From JBFWWP01 sp050246115 (GTDB lineage Bacteria > Planctomycetota > UBA8108 > UBA1146 > JAJFFE01), in contig JBFWWP010000017.1 of assembly GCA_050246115.1 (NCBI GenBank), forward strand, positions 67,038 through 131,037: DNA of 64,000 bases. Direction: 5' to 3'. Positions 42,933-51,534 of this stretch are shown piece by piece. The position numbers and the translations under genes are program-made. Each line of letters begins with the position of its first letter. Within the stretch, counting starts at the first letter, position 1. Below the pieces are notes generated by a model. It ran no database searches and had not been told where the DNA came from. It saw only the letters and a list, made by a program, of their open reading frames with translations.

Positions 42933-44378
42933 TCACGACTTGATGCAGATGTTCTTCGCCTCGGTGAAGAATCGCAGCGCTTCGTCGCCGCCCTCGCGGC
43001 CCACGCCGCTCTGCTTCATGCCTCCGAAGGGGACGCGCAGGTCGCGGAGCAACCAGCAGTTGACCCAGATCACCCCGGCATCGAGCGCGGCAGAGACACG
43101 CTGCGCGCGAGTGAGGCTCCGCGTCCAAACGGTGGCCGCGAGCCCGTAGGGGGTGCCGTTGGCGATGGCAATCGCTTCGGCGTCGTCACGAAACGGGATC
43201 ACCGATACCACTGGACCGAAGATCTCTTCCTGGTTGATCCGGCAGCTGGGCCCGAGTCCGGTGATCACCGTCGGCTCGAAGAAGTAACCGTCACGGCAGC
43301 GTTCCCCGACGTCGGCAGGGGCCTTGCCGCCGCACTCGATGCGTCCTCCTTCGGCGCGGGCGAGCTCGACGTAGGACCGCACCTTCTCGCGATGATCGTG
43401 TGAGATCAGCGAGCCCTGCTCGGTGTCGCTCGCGAGCGGGTCGCCGATGCGCAGCTTGCGGGCGGCGGCGCTCAGTCGCGCGACGAATTCGTCGTGCACC
43501 GACTCTTCGACGAGGATCCGCGACCCACACAGGCAGATCTGGCCTTGATTGGCGAACGACGAGCGCAGCGAGGTACGGATGGCCTCATCGAGATCCGCGT
43601 CGGCGAACACCAGGTTCGGGTTCTTGCCGCCCAGCTCGAGGCTGACCTTCTTGAAGTGTGGGGCCGCGGCGATGGCGACCCGGGCACCGGTTGCGGTGCC
43701 CCCCGTGAAGGAGATCGTCGGAACTCGGGGGTGCGAAGTGATGGCCTCGCCGACCTTGGCACCGAGTCCGTGGACCACATTGAACACTCCGGCCGGGATG
43801 CCCGCCGCACGCACGATGGGCCCGAGCAGGGAGGCGGTGAGCGGCGTCAACTCGGACGGTTTGGCGACGACCGTGTTGCCCGTCGCGAGCGCCGGGGCGA
43901 TCTTCCACGTGAACAAGTAGAGGGGGAGATTCCACGGAGAGATCAGCCCTGCCACCCCGCGCGGTTGACGGGTGGTGTAGTTCAGCGCGACGTCGTCCAT
44001 CGCGTGGGCCTCGGTGTGCGTATGCAGAATGGCCGTGGCGAAGAACCGGAGATTGGAGATGGCGCGCGGAATGTCCAACGATCGCGAGACGGAGATGGGT
44101 TTCCCGCTGTCCATCGTTTCGGCGCGAGCGAACTCTTCGAGGCGCTGCTCGATCCCGTCGGCCACCGCGAGCAGCATGCGCGATCGTTCGGCTGCGGACG
44201 TGTGGGCCCAACTGGGGAACGCGGCCTGTGCTGCCTCGACCGCGCGCGCGACATCGCGTGCGTCGCTGTCCGCAACCCGAGCGTGGACCTTGCCTGTCGC
44301 AGGCTCGAAGTCTTCGAGGTAGGTACCGCCGATGGGGGCCGCTGCCTCGCCGCCGATGAAGTTGTCGATGGTGAGCAT
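42933..44378 (-). CDS. 2-Aminomuconate-6-semialdehyde dehydrogenase (ALDH8A1-like)
   Basis: A 481-residue NAD-dependent aldehyde dehydrogenase. The catalytic motifs are GLISPWNLPLYLFTWKIAPA (N149), VSLELGGKNPN (E248) and SSFANQGQICLCGSRI (C282). The pattern RQPRGVAGLISPWNLPLYL, then NCWLLRDLRVPFGGMKQSG, matches aminomuconate/hydroxymuconate-semialdehyde dehydrogenases (human ALDH8A1, bacterial AmnC/NbaE) rather than general aldehyde dehydrogenases. It would oxidise the ACMSD product to 2-aminomuconate, the substrate of the RidA-family deaminase at 40950. The ATG at 44378 lies 5 bp after the SDR stop, and the two share an operon with a DUF1573 gene. Confidence 0.9.
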   Translation of the reverse strand: MLTIDNFIGGEAAAPIGGTYLEDFEPATGKVHARVADSDARDVARAVEAAQAAFPSWAHTSAAERSRMLLAVADGIEQRLEEFARAETMDSGKPISVSRSLDIPRAISNLRFFATAILHTHTEAHAMDDVALNYTTRQPRGVAGLISPWNLPLYLFTWKIAPALATGNTVVAKPSELTPLTASLLGPIVRAAGIPAGVFNVVHGLGAKVGEAITSHPRVPTISFTGGTATGARVAIAAAPHFKKVSLELGGKNPNLVFADADLDEAIRTSLRSSFANQGQICLCGSRILVEESVHDEFVARLSAAARKLRIGDPLASDTEQGSLISHDHREKVRSYVELARAEGGRIECGGKAPADVGERCRDGYFFEPTVITGLGPSCRINQEEIFGPVVSVIPFRDDAEAIAIANGTPYGLAATVWTRSLTRAQRVSAALDAGVIWVNCWLLRDLRVPFGGMKQSGVGREGGDEALRFFTEAKNICIKS

Positions 44379-44383
44379 GGGCC

Positions 44384-45184
44384 TCAGATCGAGTGGAGGC
44401 GACCGCCGTCGACCGGCAGGCTCACCCCGTTCACATAGGACGCCGCCGGTGAACACAGGAATCCCACCACGGACGCGATCTCCTCGGGGCGCGCGAAACG
44501 CCCGGCCGGCACTTGTCGGCGCATGGCTTCGGCCACGTCCGTCGAGTTTCGCCCTTCTCGCTGTGCGCGGTTCGCAATCAGTGCCGTCAGACGCGCGGTG
44601 TCCGTGAAGCCAGGCAGAACGTTGTTCACCGTGATGCCGTAAGGGGCTAGCTCCCGCGACAACGTCTTCGCCCAGCTTGCGACCGCGCCGCGGATCGTGT
44701 TCGAAACTCCGAGATTCTCGATCGGCTCCCGGACCGAGGTCGAGATGATGTTCACGATGCGCCCATAGCGATCCTGACGCATCCCCGGGACCAACAGTTG
44801 CGCCAGGATCTGGTTGCAGACCACGTGGTGCTCGAGAGCGGTCACGAAAGCTGCTGGATCGGCATCCAGGATGGGGCCCGCCGGCGGTCCGCCGGTGTTG
44901 TTGATCAGGATGTGCTGAGCTCCGGCCACGCGAACTTCGGTGGCGACGAGGTCCCGCAGCGTGCGTGGGTCCGCGAAGTCGACGCAGATCATCGCGTGGA
45001 GCTGATCGCTCGGTGTGGGGAGCTCGCCCAGAGTTTGTTGGAGCGCTTCCTCGCTGCGTGCCACCAGCGTCACCGACGCCCCGCGGGCCGCGAGTTCCAT
45101 GGCGCAGGCCTTGCCAATGCCCTGGCTACTGCCGCACACCAAGGCGCGGCGCTCGATGAGGTCCAAAGCGGGGGTCTCCTTCAC
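44384..45184 (-). CDS. SDR-family protein with altered catalytic motif
   Basis: A 266-residue classical short-chain dehydrogenase by fold. The cofactor motif is GSSQGIG (18-24), followed by LINNTGGPPAGP (NNxG variant) and NIISTSVREP (Ser148). The catalytic YxxxK is replaced: the aligned segment is LGVSNTIRGAVASWAKTL, with S161 and R165. The C-terminal half is normal (PYGITVNNVLPGFT, YVNGVSLPVDGG). From memory, SDRs with this SNTIRGAVA variant occur beside kynurenine/aminomuconate genes in other bacteria. The role may be an altered oxidoreductase or a non-enzymatic one. GTG at 45184 overlaps the DUF1573 stop (GTGA), and the dehydrogenase gene follows. Confidence 0.82.
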   Translation of the reverse strand: MKETPALDLIERRALVCGSSQGIGKACAMELAARGASVTLVARSEEALQQTLGELPTPSDQLHAMICVDFADPRTLRDLVATEVRVAGAQHILINNTGGPPAGPILDADPAAFVTALEHHVVCNQILAQLLVPGMRQDRYGRIVNIISTSVREPIENLGVSNTIRGAVASWAKTLSRELAPYGITVNNVLPGFTDTARLTALIANRAQREGRNSTDVAEAMRRQVPAGRFARPEEIASVVGFLCSPAASYVNGVSLPVDGGRLHSI

Positions 45185-46257
45185 TGGCGGCCAAATTTCG
45201 CGAACACCTTGAGTTCCTGGCGCGGCAGCGCGGGGTCATCGGTCTCGATGATCAGCCGGGCATCGACATGGGTGATCTGTGGATAGGTCAGGACGCTCAG
45301 GATGACCTCGTAGTGGCTGCCCTCGGTCACGGTCTTCGTCTCGAGCGCAAACACGCCCTCGGGTGCTCCTTCGAGCCGCGTGGACGTGATCGTGAAACGG
45401 CGGTTGGCATTGAGCGACTTGACGCGAATCGAGCGCTCGATGCGCGTTTCGCGCTTCTCGAAGAGAGCATCGGTATCGCGGCTGAGGAACGACACGTTGA
45501 GCGCTGGGGTGATCGTCACGTAGTTGAGGGTCTCGACGTCGACCGGAATGAACGGCGTGATGGTCGTTCCATCGCTCATCGTGAAGGTCAACTTGAGGTA
45601 GTCGGGCTTCTTCTCGGCCGTCGTGCCGGCCACCTTCTCGAGCACGATCTTGGTGCCGCCGTGGGCGACCTTCGCCATCTCTTTGACCGTGAACAGGGAG
45701 AACGCCGAGGTCGCGTCCGCGACGTCGAAGGTCAAGTCGGTCGCGGGGTAGAGCACTACGTCAGTGGTCGTCGTCTCCCCAATGACCGAGCGGAGCACGG
45801 GGCTTCGTGGATTGGCATTGAAGGCCAGCTTGATGGCGCCACCGTACCAGATCTTCGCTTCCGGGGTGTCGGGATCGTTCGTGTGGATGGTGGCGTCCTT
45901 CTCGGTGCTCCCCACCTTGATTTTGTTGCTGTCGAAGATCAGGGTCAGCTTGCCTTGGCCCCCAGCGGGGATCTCGGGGTCGTACTCGAAGGTCGAACAG
46001 TGGCACTTCGTGGTCACGTTGCGGATCGCGAGCGGCTGGTCCCCGAGGTTTTCGACGATGAACTCCTGACGGAGGGTGGTCCCCTGGAGGATCGCATCCC
46101 AGTAGTAGCTGACCACGGGCATGTGGATGCGGGGCTTTCCGGTGACCCGTTCGGGGCCGGAGTCTTGTGCCGTGACGCCCGGTGCGGTCGTGAGGCTCAG
46201 GGCGAACAGAGCGACGACGAGGGGTAGGGGACGATGGTACGGGTTCGTTGAGCTCAT
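45181..46257 (-). CDS. Exported DUF1573-domain protein
   Basis: A 358-residue protein with signal peptide PLVVALFALSLTTAPGVTAQ. Next comes a DUF1573 immunoglobulin-like module: LRQEFIVENLGDQPLAIRNV, the conserved TKCHCSTFEYDPEIPAGGQGK and IHTNDPDTPEAKIW. The second half is a further beta-rich domain ending ARLIIETDDPALPRQELKV, similar to a second copy of the same fold. DUF1573 proteins are common in planctomycetes and bacteroidetes; their function is unknown. The start at 46257 is the first one in front of a signal peptide. It overlaps the SDR gene by four bases, an odd pairing of an exported protein with cytosolic catabolic enzymes. Confidence 0.8.
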   Translation of the reverse strand: MSSTNPYHRPLPLVVALFALSLTTAPGVTAQDSGPERVTGKPRIHMPVVSYYWDAILQGTTLRQEFIVENLGDQPLAIRNVTTKCHCSTFEYDPEIPAGGQGKLTLIFDSNKIKVGSTEKDATIHTNDPDTPEAKIWYGGAIKLAFNANPRSPVLRSVIGETTTTDVVLYPATDLTFDVADATSAFSLFTVKEMAKVAHGGTKIVLEKVAGTTAEKKPDYLKLTFTMSDGTTITPFIPVDVETLNYVTITPALNVSFLSRDTDALFEKRETRIERSIRVKSLNANRRFTITSTRLEGAPEGVFALETKTVTEGSHYEVILSVLTYPQITHVDARLIIETDDPALPRQELKVFAKFGRQ

Positions 46258-46638
46258 GGGTGCTTCCGATTCCAGCGAGGGGCTTGGCTGCGCGAGCGAC
46301 GGGGTCCGAACCCCCGACGAGCGTTGGCTCCTGAACCCGGTCCAAGCGCTGCGGGTTCGTACACTAAGGTAGTCTCCAGGGGGCGGGTTCGGAACCCCGG
46401 TTTGGACCCGGAGTCGGGGGGCTCTCATTCCCGTACTCGTGCCGTTGCGCGCTTGCCCCCCCTAATGACGAGTCGGCGGGCCGAGACCTGGAGGTTCGGC
46501 GCCCCGCCGGGTAGTCTCGGGGGGTCGGGACGCGCGGACGGGGGACGCGCCGACAGGGATGGTGCGGGATTCAGCCGGTCCCGACGGCTGGGTAGGCGAT
46601 CGCCGCCCCGGAGAGGGGCAAGAGAAGGAGTTTCGAGG
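46258..46638. other. Divergent intergenic region, DUF1573 / nfu
   Basis: These 381 bp lie between divergent genes, with long G and C runs. AAGGAG at 46625-46630 serves the nfu-type gene. No promoter, operator or RNA could be recognised. Confidence 0.4.
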
Positions 46639-47235
46639 ATGCTCGAACCGCTGCGCTTGGAGATCGAGGACGTCCCCGAGAGCTCCGACACCTGTGTCGT
46701 CGTGGTGAACCGTCCGGTTGCGCCCGGGGCACCCCTCTATTACTCGACGGTCGAGGAGGCCGCCGACAACGAACTCGCGCGCCGGCTGCTCCAGGCCGGC
46801 GGCCTCGAGGCGGTCTTGCTGCAGGACACCATCACGCTGCTGAAGCCGGTCGAGGGCGTTCGCTGGGCCGAAGTGCTCCCCGGTGCAGAGCAGATCATTC
46901 GCGCCCACTTCGACGCCCTGGATGCTGCTCGAGCCGCTGCGGATCGAGACATGACCGCCGCCGAGGAAGCGCTGGCGGAGAACGTCCAAGCCGTCTTGGA
47001 CGCGGAGATCAACCCCATGGTCGCGTCCCACGGCGGGGTGATTCAGGTGCTCGCGGTGAAGGATCGCACCCTCTTCGTCCACATGGGGGGCGGCTGCCAG
47101 GGCTGCGCCATGTCGACCGCAACGCTCAAGCAGGGCGTCGAGACCGCGGTACGCCGGCACTTCGCCGAGATCGAGTCCGTGCTCGATACCACCGATCACG
47201 CGGCCGGCGCGAATCCCTACTACCGGGGGCGTTGA
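46639..47235 (+). CDS. NifU/Nfu-type iron-sulfur cluster scaffold protein
   Basis: A 198-residue protein. The N-terminal half is an Nfu-N-like domain (DTCVVVVNRPVAPGAPLYYS, DNELARRLLQAGGLEAVLLQDTI). The C-terminal half is the NifU C domain with the cluster-binding CxxC in MGGGCQGCAMSTATLKQGVE (about C153 and C156). It would receive and hand on [4Fe-4S] clusters in the cytosol. AAGGAG sits 8 bases before the ATG at 46639; an open frame reaches back to 46324 but is not supported. It stands alone with no isc or suf genes nearby. Confidence 0.9.
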   Translation: MLEPLRLEIEDVPESSDTCVVVVNRPVAPGAPLYYSTVEEAADNELARRLLQAGGLEAVLLQDTITLLKPVEGVRWAEVLPGAEQIIRAHFDALDAARAAADRDMTAAEEALAENVQAVLDAEINPMVASHGGVIQVLAVKDRTLFVHMGGGCQGCAMSTATLKQGVETAVRRHFAEIESVLDTTDHAAGANPYYRGR

Positions 47236-47397
47236 ATTCGCGCCGTAGACGGGGTCGCGAGGGCCGTTGTACTGAGCGGCTCCGCGACCGGTGTCGGCAG
47301 TCGAGCCAGCCATTTTCCGGATCGGCCGAATCTGACCCAAATCGACGGCAAGATGTCGAAGTTGTTCTTGGGCGACTCCTTAGAGAAGCGCGCGGGG

Positions 47398-48642
47398 TCA
47401 GGTGCCGATGGCTTGCGCCGTGAGGCGTTCGACGATGGATTCGCCGATCCGGAGCGAGGCCGTGGCCGCCGGGGACGGCGCATTGAGCACGTTGATGACC
47501 CGCTCTCGTTCGACGATGAGGAAGTCGTCGACCAACGAACCCGTGCGGGTCAAGGCTTGAGCGCGGATCCCCGCAGGCGCGGGCGTGAGGTCGCTCGCCT
47601 GGATCTCCGGCATCAATCGCTGCAGCGCTTTGACGAATGCACGCTTACTGAAGCTCCGCCACATTTCACCGCAGCCCATGCGCCAGTGGCGTCGTGCCAG
47701 CCGCACGAACCCTGGGTAGGTGAGGGATTCGAAGAGATCCTTCAGGTTTACCTGACTCCGGGTGTAGCCCTCGCGAGCGAAGGCGAGGACGGCGTTGGGA
47801 CCGCACTCGACGCCACCCCGAATCATGCGTGTGAAGTGCACCCCGAGGAACGGGAAGTTCGGGTCAGGGACGGGGTAGATCAGGTTGCGACAGAGTCGTT
47901 CGCGCTCGTGCCGCAGTTCGTAGTACTCCCCGCGAAACGGCACGATCTTCGCGTCCGGCTGTGCTCCGCCGAGACGCGCGACTCGGTCGCAGTGGAGCCC
48001 CGCACAGTTGACCACGCGCCGCGCTTCGAACTCCCCGGCAGTGCTCGCTACCCGACATCCATCCGCCTGCGCGTGCAACCCCGTGACCCGCGCCTCGAAG
48101 ACGATTCGATGCCCGGCTGTGAGCAACAGCCGCGCGAGCTGCTGGCAGACCGCCAAGTAGTCGACGATCCCGGCTTCCGGCACGTGAATGGCACGCTGCC
48201 CGGCGGCGTGCGGTTCGAGCTCACGGAGTCGCGCACGGTCGATTGGCTCACAGCGTACGCCGTTTGCCTGCCCGCGCTCGTAGATCTTGTCGAGCGCGGC
48301 GAACTCGCTTTCGTGGACGGCGACGATCACCTTGCCACAGATCTCGTACGGGATGGCGTGCTCGGCGCAGAACTGCTCCATGGCGCGCTTACCCTCGCGG
48401 CAATGGACCGCCTTCATTGACCCCGGCTTGTAGTAGATGCCGGTGTGCAGCACGCCAGAGTTGTGGCTGGTCTGGTGGGCCGCGACCGACCCTTCCTTTT
48501 CGAGGATCAGGATCTTGTCGTCCGGGAAACGCCGCGAGTACTGCCAGGCCGTGGCGAGTCCGACGATGCCACCACCGATGACGAGGAGGTCGACCGGACC
48601 GGACTCGGAACGATCGCTCGTCTGCGAGACCGGCGGCGTCAT
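47398..48642 (-). CDS. lhgO: L-2-hydroxyglutarate oxidase/dehydrogenase
   Basis: A 414-residue FAD-dependent oxidoreductase of the DAO family that oxidises L-2-hydroxyglutarate to 2-oxoglutarate. The FAD-binding motif is LLVIGGGIVGLATAW near residue 20. Family blocks follow: EKEGSVAAHQTSHNSGVLHTGIYY, GKVIVAVHESE, VVNCAGLHCDRVARLGG, and PVPDPNFPFLGVHFTRMIRGG. The C-terminal AGIRAQALTRTGSLVDDFLI and VLNAPSPAATASLRIGE are as in LhgO. Length is typical. The start at 48642 has GGAAG upstream. It follows topA on the same strand with a 123-bp gap and may be separately transcribed. Confidence 0.93.
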   Translation of the reverse strand: MTPPVSQTSDRSESGPVDLLVIGGGIVGLATAWQYSRRFPDDKILILEKEGSVAAHQTSHNSGVLHTGIYYKPGSMKAVHCREGKRAMEQFCAEHAIPYEICGKVIVAVHESEFAALDKIYERGQANGVRCEPIDRARLRELEPHAAGQRAIHVPEAGIVDYLAVCQQLARLLLTAGHRIVFEARVTGLHAQADGCRVASTAGEFEARRVVNCAGLHCDRVARLGGAQPDAKIVPFRGEYYELRHERERLCRNLIYPVPDPNFPFLGVHFTRMIRGGVECGPNAVLAFAREGYTRSQVNLKDLFESLTYPGFVRLARRHWRMGCGEMWRSFSKRAFVKALQRLMPEIQASDLTPAPAGIRAQALTRTGSLVDDFLIVERERVINVLNAPSPAATASLRIGESIVERLTAQAIGT

Positions 48643-48765
48643 GATGTTGGCTTCCAGGGCGCGAGCTGCTGATTCGGGACATGGTGGACACTCGATCGAC
48701 GAGTCTCCGGGTGGTAGCGAGTTGGCGGCTGCCGTCGCGTCGTTGATTGAATCGCGGGCACGCGG

Positions 48766-51534
48766 TTACTCCGTCGTCACGCTCTTGCGAGACGACTTCT
48801 TCTTCGCCGTCTTCTTGGTTGTCTTCTTCGTTACCTTCTTGGTCGACTTCCCGGTTGTCGGCTTGGAGGACTTCCCGGGTGGGGTCGCGCTCGAGTCTTC
48901 GGTCGCGGTCTCAGCGCTCGTCTTGGAGGTGGCCTTCTTCGCCGACTTCTTCTTCGAGACCTTCTTGCGCTTGGCCGGACCCCGAGCGCGTCGGTCCAAG
49001 ATCAACTGGACCGCCTGCGCTATCGTCAGTTCGTCCGGAGACAGGTCGCGCGGCAGAGAGGCGTTGGTCTCCCCGTCCGTGGCGTAGGGTCCGTAGCGCC
49101 CGGGCAGTACCCGGATGGTCGCGCCGTCGAGAGCCTCCACTTCGGCGAAGGTCCGGAGAGGTTCCGCCGCAGCCTGGCGGCGGCGGCGCGGCTCCTGCGC
49201 AAGGAGCTCGAGGGCGCGTTCGCGTCCCACCGTCAGCAGGTTGTCCTCGAGCGCGAGACTGCGGGTGTCCGCGCCGCGCTTGATGTAGGGCCCATACCGG
49301 CCGTTGTGCGCCATGATCGGCACGCCTGCGTCGTCGACTCCGACTTCCCGCGGCAACGCCAGCAGTTGCACGGCGACCTCGAGAGTCAGCGTGTCCGGGG
49401 TCATGCCCTTGAGCAGCGATGACATCTTGGGCTTGGCGGCCGCGTCATCGGTCGCGTCTCCCAGCTGCACGTACGGGCCGAAGCGACCGGACTTGACGTA
49501 GATCGGTTCGCCGGTGTCTGGATGGGCCCCCAGAGTCTGTGGGCCTTCCTTCTTGGCGGCGAGCAGCTTTCGAACCGTCGGTTCATCGATCTCGTCCGGA
49601 CACAATCCTTCGGGTATCGGTGCCGTCTCCTCGCCCGACTGCAGGAACGGACCGTAACGACCGACCCGAATGACGACCGTCTCGCCGTCCACTTCGATCC
49701 CGAGCGGGATCGAGCACACGGTGCGCGGGTCGATGTCCTGCTCTTTCTTGTTGAGCAGCGGGCGAAGTCCAGTCTTGCCGTTGCCGAAGTAGAACTCCTT
49801 GAGGTAGGGCAGGGCTTCCCCTTCCCCGCGCGCAATCGCGTCGAGACGATCCTCCATGGACACGGTGAAGTTGAGGTCGACCAAGTAGCCGAAGTGCTCG
49901 GTCATCAGTCGCACCACGGCGAAGGCGACGAAGGTCGGGACGAGGGCCGACCCCTTCTTGAAGGTGTAGTCGCGTCGGATGATGGTGTCGATGATGCTCG
50001 CGTACGTGCTCGGTCGCCCGATGCCGGACTCCTCCATGGCTTTCACGAGCGACGCTTCGGTGAAGCGGGCCGGCGGTTGCGTGGTGTGCCCCTCGGCCTG
50101 GATGGACTCGGCGGACACGGCTTCGCCCTCGCGCATGGGCGGCAGGATCACTTCTTTGTCGGCGAGGGCTGCGTCCGGGTCGTCCGATCCCTCGACGTAG
50201 GCGCGCAAGAAGCCGGGGAAGTCGATCACGTTGCCGGTCGCCTGGAACACGAGTTCCTTGCCGTCGGCCTGGGCCGCCACGCGCACCGTCATGCGCCGAC
50301 CGCGAGCGTCTTTCATTTGGCAAGCCATGGTGCGCATCCAGATGAGCTCGTACAGGCGCTGCTCGTCGGCGCTCACCTTGCCCTCGACCTCGGCCGGCGT
50401 GGGGAAGCTCTCGCCCGCCGGTCGAATGGCCTCGTGGGCTTCCTGCGCGTTCTTCACCTTCGTCTTGTAGGTGCGCGGTTCGGCCGGCAGGAAGTCGTTG
50501 CCGTAGAGCGACAACACGGCGCTGCGAGTCGCGCGGATCGCCTCCGGGGAGAGCGTGACCGAGTCGGTTCGCATGTAGGTGATGTAGCCGAGTTCGTAGA
50601 GACGCTGGGCGGCGCGCATGGTGCGTTTGGCATCGAAGCGCAGCTTGCGCCCGCCCTCCTGCTGCAGCGTCGAGGTGGTGAACGGCGGCGGCGGAGCCTT
50701 GGTGAACGGCTTTTCCTCCGTGGAGGTCACCCGGAAGGAGGCCGTCGCGAGCGCGCTCGCGAGTCGTTGGGCCGTGGCCTCATCGAGCAGGACGGCGTCG
50801 TTGCGGGTCAGTTTGCCGGTGTCGGGATCGAAGTCACGCCCGCCGGCCAGGCGCTGACCCGAAATCGTGATCAAGCGCGCGGGGAAGGTGTGGCGGTCCC
50901 CGGTCGCGAACAGCCCGGCGAGATCCCAATAGGTCGCGCTCTGGAATCGCATGCGGGCGAGTTCGCGCTCGACGATCATGCGAATCGCGATGCTCTGGAC
51001 GCGGCCCGCCGAGAGTTTCGGGCGCACCTTGCGCCACAGAATCGGCGACACCTCATAGCCATAGAGGCGATCGATCGTGCGCCGAGCCTTGTAGGCCTCG
51101 ACCAAGTTCGTGTCGATCGTGCGCGTTTCCTTCAAGGCCCGAAGCACCGCCTCGCGAGTGATCTCGTGAAACACCATGCGTTGCATGGGCACCTTGGGCT
51201 TGAGCACCTCGGCGAGGTGCCAACTGATGGCCTCCCCCTCGCGATCTTCGTCGGTGGCGAGCAGCAGACCGTCGACTTCCTTGAGGCGGGCCCGCAGGTC
51301 GCGGATGACTTTGGTCTTGTCGTCGGATACCACGTAGAGGGGCGCGAAGTCCTCGTCCACGTTGATGCCGAGCCGCGCCCAAGGCTCCTTGCGGAACTCG
51401 TCCGGGATCTCTGCCGCACTGGCCGGCAGGTCCCGAATGTGGCCGACACTCGACTCGACGACGTACTCCTTGCCCAGGAACCGCCGGAGCGTCTTGGCTT
51501 TGGTCGGCGACTCCACGATCACGAGCTTGGTCAT
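48766..51534 (-). CDS. topA: DNA topoisomerase I
   Basis: A 922-residue type IA topoisomerase that relaxes negative supercoils. The TOPRIM domain starts at residue 3 (LVIVESPTKAKTLRRFLG) and continues with ATDEDREGEAISWHL. The nicking tyrosine is in YITYMRTDSVTLS (about residue 320, close to Tyr319 of E. coli). After residue about 590 there are several Topo_C-type repeats (GRYGPFLQSGEE, GRFGPYVQLGD, GRYGPYIKRGA, GRYGPYATDGE) instead of the zinc fingers of the E. coli enzyme. The last 70 residues are a Lys/Thr/Ser-rich tail (KKVSKKKSAKKATSK and KKTTKKTAKKK) that likely binds DNA. The ATG at 51534 aligns with the family start. Confidence 0.96.
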   Translation of the reverse strand: MTKLVIVESPTKAKTLRRFLGKEYVVESSVGHIRDLPASAAEIPDEFRKEPWARLGINVDEDFAPLYVVSDDKTKVIRDLRARLKEVDGLLLATDEDREGEAISWHLAEVLKPKVPMQRMVFHEITREAVLRALKETRTIDTNLVEAYKARRTIDRLYGYEVSPILWRKVRPKLSAGRVQSIAIRMIVERELARMRFQSATYWDLAGLFATGDRHTFPARLITISGQRLAGGRDFDPDTGKLTRNDAVLLDEATAQRLASALATASFRVTSTEEKPFTKAPPPPFTTSTLQQEGGRKLRFDAKRTMRAAQRLYELGYITYMRTDSVTLSPEAIRATRSAVLSLYGNDFLPAEPRTYKTKVKNAQEAHEAIRPAGESFPTPAEVEGKVSADEQRLYELIWMRTMACQMKDARGRRMTVRVAAQADGKELVFQATGNVIDFPGFLRAYVEGSDDPDAALADKEVILPPMREGEAVSAESIQAEGHTTQPPARFTEASLVKAMEESGIGRPSTYASIIDTIIRRDYTFKKGSALVPTFVAFAVVRLMTEHFGYLVDLNFTVSMEDRLDAIARGEGEALPYLKEFYFGNGKTGLRPLLNKKEQDIDPRTVCSIPLGIEVDGETVVIRVGRYGPFLQSGEETAPIPEGLCPDEIDEPTVRKLLAAKKEGPQTLGAHPDTGEPIYVKSGRFGPYVQLGDATDDAAAKPKMSSLLKGMTPDTLTLEVAVQLLALPREVGVDDAGVPIMAHNGRYGPYIKRGADTRSLALEDNLLTVGRERALELLAQEPRRRRQAAAEPLRTFAEVEALDGATIRVLPGRYGPYATDGETNASLPRDLSPDELTIAQAVQLILDRRARGPAKRKKVSKKKSAKKATSKTSAETATEDSSATPPGKSSKPTTGKSTKKVTKKTTKKTAKKKSSRKSVTTE

